A stretch of 7,628 nucleotides of DNA from Bacteriovoracaceae bacterium. Lineage in GTDB: Bacteria; Bdellovibrionota; UBA1018. Below the pieces are notes generated by a model, which was given only the letters and a program-made list of their open reading frames with translations, searched no databases and was not told where the DNA came from. The DNA is taken from the NCBI GenBank assembly GCA_947475645.1, contig CANJNU010000032.1, positions 1-7,628 of the forward strand, read 5' to 3'. Each line of letters begins with the position of its first letter. Positions within the stretch are counted from its first letter, which is position 1. The position numbers were made by a program, and so were the translations under genes. Below are positions 1 through 5,510 of this stretch, piece after piece.

Positions 1-1132
1 GCTCATTGATTCTAAGGCCGCCCGCGACATTAAAGAACAGATCCTGCTGACCCAATTTTAAGCGCATGTATTTTTCTAGAATCGCTGACAAAAGCGATAT
101 TCTCTGTCCATCCATTCCTACTGATGTGCGTCTAGGTATAGCCAGCACACTTGGGGCTACAAGCGCCTGAAGCTCGATCAGCAGTGGGCGAGTTCCCTCC
201 ATTGATATTCCTACGGCTGTTCCCGATACTGCCTCTTTACGGTCACTCAAAAACAGCGAGGACGGATTACTCACTTCTTTTAAGCCCTCTCCGTCCATCT
301 CAAAAACCCCCAATTCGCGTGTACTTCCAAAGCGATTTTTTACGGTTCGTAAGAGACGATACGTGGCTCCCGCTTCGGCCTCAAAGTAGAGCACGGTATC
401 CACCATATGCTCGACCACTTTTGGTCCGGCAATATTGCCATCTTTCGTGACATGCCCAACGAGCCAAACCGATAGATGTGCCGATTTAGCTAAAGCCATT
501 AACCGTACTGCCACCTCACGAACCTGACTTACACTTCCGGGTGCAGACTCGAGGTCTCCACTCGAAAAAGTTTGCAGCGAGTCCATAATAATAACTTGAG
601 GCCGCACTTCTTTAATAGTCGCAAACACCTGTTCAAGTTGCGTTTCGGTTGCCAGAAAGATTCGGCCTTTTCCTTGCACACCCAAGCGATGAGCACGTCC
701 GCGAATTTGGTCGACCGATTCCTCTCCAGTTACGTATAGAATCTTCAGGTCTTTGTTATGCGTATGCAGACCCTTCGCCATCTGCAAAAGCAGGGTGCTC
801 TTTCCGATACCCGGATCGCCGCCCAGTAGAACAAAACTATCTGGAACTAACCCGCCTCCAAGCGCCCGGTCCAACTCACCTATTCCGGTTGTAATTCGCG
901 CTTGGGCCGAGAGAGTGGAACCTCCGGATTCAGAGCTAGGATCGAGCTCAACCCAATCCCGTGTTTTACCTAGCCCTGCCCACTCCTTCACCGCTGAGCG
1001 TGATGACTTGGTCTCGGATTCGGCCCGCTCCTCGACCATAGTATTCCAAGCTTCACATCCCGGACACCGTCCCAGCCACTTAGTCGCTTGCGTTCCGCAA
1101 TCCTGACAGACATAGCGTGATTTAATTTTCAT
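1..1132 (-). CDS. radA: DNA repair/recombination protein RadA (Sms), 3' end missing
   Basis: RadA is a RecA-like, DnaB-like ATPase that drives branch migration during recombinational repair in the cytoplasm. The reading frame starts at ATG 1132-1130 and stays open to the window edge, giving 377 codons; the family is usually about 450-460 residues, so roughly the last 75 are missing. Visible in order are a C4 zinc finger (C9, C12, C23, C26), Walker A GGDPGIGKST at about residues 104-113, TGEES at 135-139, Walker B MDSLQT at 183-188, the RadA-specific KNRFG motif at 265-269, and the start of the Lon-protease-like C-terminal domain up to the window edge. Together these exclude RecA and DnaB. It lies 4 bases after the glpK stop on the same strand, so it is probably cotranscribed; the upstream bases carry only a weak Shine-Dalgarno within the glpK tail. 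Identity is very secure. Confidence 0.97.
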   Translation of the reverse strand, partial: MKIKSRYVCQDCGTQATKWLGRCPGCEAWNTMVEERAESETKSSRSAVKEWAGLGKTRDWVELDPSSESGGSTLSAQARITTGIGELDRALGGGLVPDSFVLLGGDPGIGKSTLLLQMAKGLHTHNKDLKILYVTGEESVDQIRGRAHRLGVQGKGRIFLATETQLEQVFATIKEVRPQVIIMDSLQTFSSGDLESAPGSVSQVREVAVRLMALAKSAHLSVWLVGHVTKDGNIAGPKVVEHMVDTVLYFEAEAGATYRLLRTVKNRFGSTRELGVFEMDGEGLKEVSNPSSLFLSDRKEAVSGTAVGISMEGTRPLLIELQALVAPSVLAIPRRTSVGMDGQRISLLSAILEKYMRLKLGQQDLFFNVAGGLRINE

Positions 1133-1136
1133 AGAG

Positions 1137-2621
1137 TTAGGCTTTCAACATCACGCGCCGAACAGCCGTGTGCCAGCGTTCCATCGTCTGAGTCAGTTCG
1201 GCTGGATTCAAAGTGGGTTCAAAAATTCGGTCCTGCTTCCAAGTACGTTCAATGTCGCTTAAGTCAGTCCAAATTCCGGCGCCCAAGCCGGCGGCAAATA
1301 CTGCACCTAAGCTTGTGGTCTCGAGGTATTTAGGCCGCTTCAGTTGCACATTCAGTACGTCGGCCTGGAACTGCATTAACATATTATTTGCGGCTGCCCC
1401 ACCATCCACATTCAGGCTGGTAAGTGGCTTGCCTAGATCCTTTTGCATCGCCGTGAGAATTTCAGCTACCTGAAATCCAATCCCCTCCAAAACCGCACGG
1501 GCAAGATGGCCGCGAGTAGTCCCTCGAGTTAATCCTGTAAACATTCCAGTAGCATGAGGATCCCAATGGGGCGCTCCGAGTCCCGTGAGAGCAGGAACGA
1601 AAACCACGCCGTCAGACGAGGTCACCGACGCAGCCAACGTCTCCACTTCTGCCGATTCACGAATCAAACCCAGTCCATCCCTGAGCCACTGAACTGCGGC
1701 GCCAGCGATAAATGCGCTTCCCTCTAAAGCGTAAGTATAATCACTCTCATTCAGTGCCCACGCTACAGTCGTCAACATTCGGTGCCGACTGATGCAAGGC
1801 GTACGCCCGGTATTCATTAACATAAATGCACCGGTTCCGTAGGTGCACTTCGCAGTACCTTCGCGCGTGCACGCTTGCCCTAAAAGTGCCGATTGCTGAT
1901 CTCCCAATACTCCTGTAATGGGAATTCCATTAGGAAGCCCGGGAAATCCTTTAGTTACGGCGAATATTCCTGTTGAAGGGCGTATCTCTGGCCAAATATC
2001 GGTTGAGATTCCCAGTGTCGAACACAAGTCGGGATCCCACCTGTGCTGTGTGAGATGAAAGGCTAGAGTGCGCGAAGCATTACTGGGCTCGGTGGCGTGC
2101 ACTACCCCTCCCGATAATCGAAAAATTAAATAGCTGTCAATTGTACCAACGGCTAGCCTACCTTCTCGATAAGCAGTTCCCACATCGGGCCAATTATGAA
2201 TGGCCCAAGCCACCTTACTTCCCGAAAAATAGGGGTCTAATAAAAGCCCTGTATTCTCCTGAAAGAAGCTCTCCTTGCCTTGGTCTTTCAGCTGCTGACA
2301 ACTATCCGCCGTTCGACGGTCCTGCCAAACAATGGCCCGCGCCAAAGGAGCGCCGGTCTTTCGGTCCCAAAAGCAAATCGTCTCACGTTGATTGGTAATT
2401 CCGATCGCCACAATTTTCTTCACGTTACTGTGTTTTGTAACTTCCTTAATAGTCTGAATCACGGTCGATTCGATATCGACCAAATCATGCTCAACCCAGC
2501 CCGGCTTGGGGAAATGTTGCTCAAACTCAACACTCGCCTCAGCAACACGATTCAACTCCGTGTCCATGAGCAAACAAGTCGTTCCCGTAGTACCCTGATC
2601 GATCGCCAGAATGGTGTTCAT
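1137..2621 (-). CDS. glpK: Glycerol kinase
   Basis: Glycerol kinase (FGGY family) phosphorylates glycerol with ATP to sn-glycerol 3-phosphate in the cytoplasm, trapping glycerol for lipid synthesis or catabolism. From ATG 2621 the protein has 494 residues, normal for the family. Visible motifs (this numbering) are the phosphate-binding DQGTTGTT at 8-15, FEQ-PKPGWVEHD at 33-46, GITNQRET at 74-81 with the glycerol-contacting Arg-Glu, IVWQDRRTA near 97-105, GDQQ with the catalytic Asp at 241, the second FGGY signature GAPHWDP near 349-355, and VDGGAAANN at 405-413. An in-frame TTG at 2627 would add two residues; an AGG lies 6 bases before that TTG but 12 before the ATG, so the start is uncertain by two codons. 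The loop holding the fructose-1,6-bisphosphate-binding Arg236 in E. coli reads LPNGIPITG here and lacks the Arg. No glpF, glpD or glpR is in view; radA follows 4 bases downstream. Confidence 0.96.
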   Translation of the reverse strand: MNTILAIDQGTTGTTCLLMDTELNRVAEASVEFEQHFPKPGWVEHDLVDIESTVIQTIKEVTKHSNVKKIVAIGITNQRETICFWDRKTGAPLARAIVWQDRRTADSCQQLKDQGKESFFQENTGLLLDPYFSGSKVAWAIHNWPDVGTAYREGRLAVGTIDSYLIFRLSGGVVHATEPSNASRTLAFHLTQHRWDPDLCSTLGISTDIWPEIRPSTGIFAVTKGFPGLPNGIPITGVLGDQQSALLGQACTREGTAKCTYGTGAFMLMNTGRTPCISRHRMLTTVAWALNESDYTYALEGSAFIAGAAVQWLRDGLGLIRESAEVETLAASVTSSDGVVFVPALTGLGAPHWDPHATGMFTGLTRGTTRGHLARAVLEGIGFQVAEILTAMQKDLGKPLTSLNVDGGAAANNMLMQFQADVLNVQLKRPKYLETTSLGAVFAAGLGAGIWTDLSDIERTWKQDRIFEPTLNPAELTQTMERWHTAVRRVMLKA

Positions 2622-2679
2622 AGGCAAAAACTACCTGCTCCCAGAGCTCGAATCAATTACGTTTATAGGAAAATTATGC

Positions 2680-2711
2680 CCATTTTCTATCACTCATTTT
2701 CTTCCGATAGG
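2680..2711 (+). promoter_or_regulatory. Bipartite element CCATTT-N15-CTTCCGATAGG, copy 1
   Basis: CCATTT (2680-2685) and CTTCCGATAGG (2701-2711) precede the two-pass membrane protein gene. The same pair, with 14 bases between, precedes the PilZ gene. CCGATAG resembles the -10 element (GCCGATAA) of sigma-28 (FliA) promoters, but no TAAA is seen at the expected -35 distance. The element overlaps the AGGA ribosome site and ends 8 bases before the ATG, so as a promoter it would give an almost leaderless transcript. A repressor or other regulatory site is equally possible. Confidence 0.35.
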
Positions 2712-2719
2712 AATTCGGG

Positions 2720-3874
2720 ATGGTCTCACTTCGTTTACGCCGCATCCTTATCGCCAATCTCTCGGCCGCCCTGCTTACCGCAGCGCTGGGCTGGGGTGAT
2801 TTATTTTTGGCCCGGCGCACCCATCAGGAGACGGGCTTACGCCTGGGTCGGCAGGTTGCTGCTCAGGCCGAGTCTTTAATTTACCAAGCCAAAGAATTGA
2901 GAGATAAGGATCCGATCGGCTGGGCGGTCGGGCGCCTCTCACAGGGCATGGAGCCTCGAATCATTCAGCTCACCCGCTATAAGCAAATCCAAGGAAATCA
3001 TCTCGATCATTCTGAGACTTTCTCTCTTCAATCCGATCATCAAACATTTGAGTATACGAAGACGATCCTCACCGACTTGGGCCTAGGGGTGCGCATTTTA
3101 GTAAATCTTGGATACACGGGATTCCTGGGTACCGTCTCGCCGCTTGCTTCTGACCTCACGCTTCTACTCGTTTATGGCATCTCCTTATTGATCGCGCATC
3201 TGGGCTTGGGTGCCTACTTCGGCTTCACCACAGACGGGCGCCTTGACAGCGTACTTTGGAACTGGATTCGAAAATCGAAGCCTCATGTCGTGCGCTTAGC
3301 CGGTCATCTTCGCGAGCTTGTGAGGCAAGCACAACGCCTGGCCATTTCGTCGGGGCGATCTCGCGATGCCATCACTCAACTGAAGTCCGGATTGGCTGCC
3401 GGAATTCTCTATATTGACGAGAACCAAGAGATCTTCGAAGAAGCCGAAGAGGCGGCCGCCCGTGCCGAGGGATTAAGTCTCAGTCTCGCGATTGAGGCCG
3501 ACCGTATGAGACCCGAAGATTCCAGAATTTCAGATCTCGTGACCGACCTGCACGCTTGTATTGCCGAGATGCGGGAATGTATGCGACGAGCGCAATCCCT
3601 CGTAGAGGGAACACAGAAGAATCTTGAGCCCTGTACCAACCAGGTCGATGAGGCCTTTCGCGCGTTCGATGAGGTTCGAGATGCGAGTTTGAGCCTCGAC
3701 ATCCATATTACCAGCACCACCACTGCAATTCGCGAACACGTTCAAGACCTTAAGACGCTCGAGTTCGAGGCAATGCAAGTTGACCCCGAAAGCCAAGAAG
3801 CTCATCAGGAAGACAAGAGCTCTGTTCCACTTCCCGAGCCACTGCCCCCCCTTGAGGAGAGAAAATCAGCCTAA
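2720..3874 (+). CDS. Two-pass membrane protein with helical, weakly MCP-like cytoplasmic region; function unknown
   Basis: I do not recognise this 384-residue protein as a named family. A basic N-terminus is followed by a membrane segment at about residues 8-31, a probable periplasmic domain of about 110 residues (32-143), a second membrane segment at about 144-168, and a cytoplasmic region (170-355) predicted by eye to be mostly helix and coiled coil. The tail (from about 358) is acidic and proline-rich. This two-pass layout is that of a transmembrane sensor. Residues SLSLAIEADR at about 243-252 resemble the LNAAIEAARA tip of chemotaxis receptors, but the conserved glycines and the following GFAVVADEVR signature are not kept and no HAMP domain is evident, so any receptor relationship is distant. 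The start is supported by AGGA at 2709-2712, 7 bases before the ATG. It diverges from glpK across about 98 bases. A C7 run at 3845-3851 lies near its 3' end. Confidence 0.85.
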   Translation: MVSLRLRRILIANLSAALLTAALGWGDLFLARRTHQETGLRLGRQVAAQAESLIYQAKELRDKDPIGWAVGRLSQGMEPRIIQLTRYKQIQGNHLDHSETFSLQSDHQTFEYTKTILTDLGLGVRILVNLGYTGFLGTVSPLASDLTLLLVYGISLLIAHLGLGAYFGFTTDGRLDSVLWNWIRKSKPHVVRLAGHLRELVRQAQRLAISSGRSRDAITQLKSGLAAGILYIDENQEIFEEAEEAAARAEGLSLSLAIEADRMRPEDSRISDLVTDLHACIAEMRECMRRAQSLVEGTQKNLEPCTNQVDEAFRAFDEVRDASLSLDIHITSTTTAIREHVQDLKTLEFEAMQVDPESQEAHQEDKSSVPLPEPLPPLEERKSA

Positions 3875-3967
3875 ATTCAATGTGTCTTCTTTGACCTAAA
3901 AACAAGTTTTCTTCACACGTGCAATGAGTGTTGAGACTTACACCAAAACCACATTACTCTTTCAAAC

Positions 3968-3973
3968 AGGGGA
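3968..3973 (+). promoter_or_regulatory. Strong Shine-Dalgarno AGGGGA deciding the lipoprotein start
   Basis: AGGGGA lies 7 bases before ATG 3981. The longer in-frame start at ATG 3924 has no such site, and it would place 19 extra residues before an otherwise ordinary signal peptide. This supports 3981 as the true start. Confidence 0.8.
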
Positions 3974-3980
3974 TCGACTT

Positions 3981-4598
3981 ATGAAAAAGATTCAATTCAA
4001 AAGCCAACTTAAGAATATTGCCACTTTCGCGGCGGTGATGGGCGCTACGTTAAGTGCCTCGGGCTGTGGTTGCGACGATTTGAAGCAGGCGCAAACCGAC
4101 CTACTGACGATTAAAGCTGGGATCGCTCGCGGATTGAAGGATCCCGCATCTTGGGAGGCTTCTTGTTTTGCAATGAAGAGATCGCTGATTAACTTCGCTC
4201 AAAATGAGCAAAAGCTTGCTGATATTTCAAATTCATCCTGCAAGGATAATCCCAGTGACGCCACTTGCGAATTAGTAATCGGAATGACAGTAAATACAAA
4301 AGTAATCCAAAAACAGACTCGTTATATCTGCGATAAGGTCTCTGAACGGTCCATCAATGGACAGGACCCAGAGAACTCTGATGACATTACGGGTCGCGGT
4401 AGATCCGCACTCAAAGCCGTCAGAAGCCTGGAAGATAAGATCCTCGCAGCCCAAATTACCAATAAATGTAAGGTTGCAGACATCCAAGAGCCAAGCATTC
4501 GTTCGGCGTCGACCGATACAAACTCGTCGTATCGCGATGCCGATGAGGGAGCGAGTGTATCGCCTCTGATTAAGCCTACGGCTGCTGGCGCAAAGTAG
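3981..4598 (+). CDS. Small secreted cysteine-containing probable lipoprotein, function unknown
   Basis: I do not recognise this family. From ATG 3981 the product has 205 residues. It opens with a classic export signal: a basic stretch (KKIQFKSQLKN), a hydrophobic core at about residues 13-25, then ASGC ending at Cys29. That looks like a lipobox for signal peptidase II, although the -3 position is Ala instead of the usual Leu. Cys31 and Asp32-Asp33 follow. Beyond Cys29 there are six cysteines, enough for three disulfides in the periplasm. The rest is polar and probably helical, with a low-complexity Ser/Thr/Asp-rich C-terminus. It lies 106 bases after the preceding membrane protein gene; I see no convincing promoter between them. 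Its last 23 bases overlap the 3' end of hutG on the other strand. It may be a periplasmic or outer-membrane anchored protein; no enzymatic motif is visible. Confidence 0.85.
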   Translation: MKKIQFKSQLKNIATFAAVMGATLSASGCGCDDLKQAQTDLLTIKAGIARGLKDPASWEASCFAMKRSLINFAQNEQKLADISNSSCKDNPSDATCELVIGMTVNTKVIQKQTRYICDKVSERSINGQDPENSDDITGRGRSALKAVRSLEDKILAAQITNKCKVADIQEPSIRSASTDTNSSYRDADEGASVSPLIKPTAAGAK

Positions 4599-5472
4599 AT
4601 TCTAGAAAGTGCCACGCTGTCGTAGCGGCTAAGCGTGCAGTACGATCGGCGATATCGTGAAACGGATTGAGTTCAAAAATGCCCAATGAAATGACCTTGG
4701 GGTGCGAACCCGCTATCTCGGCAAATTGAATGAGCTGCGAGGAGGTAAATCCTTCGGATTGTGGGGCCGATACGCCAGGTGCGTGCGCCTGGCACACACT
4801 ATCTAGATCCACGCTCACAATCACTGCGTCACAGCGACTTGCGAGCCTTTTTAATTCGACCTGAAACGCTTTCACTGCCTTGCCTCGCAACTGTGAAAAC
4901 GGAAGAATCCGTATTTTTTTCTTCTCGGCGTATGCCCAAACCTCGGCACCATTACAGTGAGACTGAATTCCAAACTCCACGAAAAGCGCTGGATCAAGAA
5001 CTCCTGCTTCGATCGCTAAATAAAAAGGCGAGCCACTGGTGGGCTGTGGGTTCGGTTTTCGCAAATCGAGATGCGCATCCACATTCAGGCAACCCAACTT
5101 CAGCGGCTTTTTTCCAGCTTTTGTTCGGAGCGACTGAAGCGCCTCCGAAATTCCCCAAATCTGGGAATAGCCATGGTCATGCCCCCCACCCAGAATCACC
5201 GAGGTGGGTAATTTTTTGACTGACGCCAAAGCCTGTAATTTCTTCGCGATCCATTGTGCAGCGAGCTGGTGGTTCTCGGAAACTTGGCTTCCTAGATGGG
5301 GAACGTCTCCCACATCCTCAAACCACTTCGAGAAGGACTCGCGCCCGTTCATTCGCGAGAAAACCCGACGAAAAGAGTCGGGCCCACGTAGTGTGCCCAG
5401 TCGCCCCCCTACGTGCAACACACCTTGTTGATCCGGAATTCCGATCAGGCAACATTTGATTCGTGACTGCAT
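4576..5472 (-). CDS. hutG: Formimidoylglutamase-like ureohydrolase (arginase/agmatinase superfamily)
   Basis: The protein belongs to the arginase/agmatinase/formiminoglutamase superfamily of binuclear manganese hydrolases. Formimidoylglutamase splits N-formimino-L-glutamate into glutamate and formamide, the last step of one histidine-degradation route. All metal ligands are visible (numbered from ATG 5472): His98 in GGGHDHG, Asp132-His134-Asp136 in DAHLDLR, Asp222 and Asp224 in SVDLDS, plus Glu267 in FELNPFHD. DAHLDLR followed by PTSGSPFY, and HAPGVSAP after the VDLDS motif, are typical of HutG rather than arginase or agmatinase, so I prefer HutG. Length (298 residues) is normal. ATG 5484 is an alternative, but AAGGAA abuts it directly, whereas ATG 5472 lies 12 bases from the same site; neither spacing is ideal. 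No hutH, hutU or hutI is in view. The gene diverges from the GYF_2 gene and its 3' end overlaps the lipoprotein gene by 23 bases. Confidence 0.85.
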   Translation of the reverse strand: MQSRIKCCLIGIPDQQGVLHVGGRLGTLRGPDSFRRVFSRMNGRESFSKWFEDVGDVPHLGSQVSENHQLAAQWIAKKLQALASVKKLPTSVILGGGHDHGYSQIWGISEALQSLRTKAGKKPLKLGCLNVDAHLDLRKPNPQPTSGSPFYLAIEAGVLDPALFVEFGIQSHCNGAEVWAYAEKKKIRILPFSQLRGKAVKAFQVELKRLASRCDAVIVSVDLDSVCQAHAPGVSAPQSEGFTSSQLIQFAEIAGSHPKVISLGIFELNPFHDIADRTARLAATTAWHFLESTLRQQP

Positions 5473-5510
5473 TTCAAATATCATTTCCTTTAAACGAAAA
5501 GAGCACTGCC
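5473..5510. promoter_or_regulatory. 38-base divergent intergenic region between hutG and the GYF_2 gene
   Basis: Only 38 bases separate the preferred start codons of the two divergent genes, so each promoter must lie partly or wholly inside the other gene's 5' coding region. The stretch holds AAGGAA on the minus strand (5490-5485) for hutG and a weak AAGAG-type site on the plus strand for the other gene. I see no clear -35/-10 pair in it. Confidence 0.4.

Noticed and set aside
151..1106. Plus-strand open frames over the first kilobase
   Set aside because: They lie opposite radA, whose protein motifs are unmistakable, and have no ribosome sites or recognisable protein character.
2662..2690. 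Possible glpK promoter with TATAAA (minus strand, 2667-2662)
   Set aside because: The hexamer at the correct -35 distance matches TTGACA at only two positions, so I do not call it a promoter.
3891..3959. TTGACC (3891) and TTGAGA (3931) as -35 elements upstream of the lipoprotein gene
   Set aside because: Neither has a convincing -10 at 16-18 bases; the best is TTACTC/ATTACT, matching about half of the consensus.
3924..3980. Longer start of the lipoprotein gene at ATG 3924
   Set aside because: It has no ribosome site and puts 19 polar residues ahead of a normal signal peptide; ATG 3981 has AGGGGA at 7 bases.
4909..4925. Run of A residues in hutG (minus strand) as a frameshift site
   Set aside because: It encodes an EKKKIR stretch normally and the frame stays intact with conserved motifs on both sides; there is no sign of programmed slippage.
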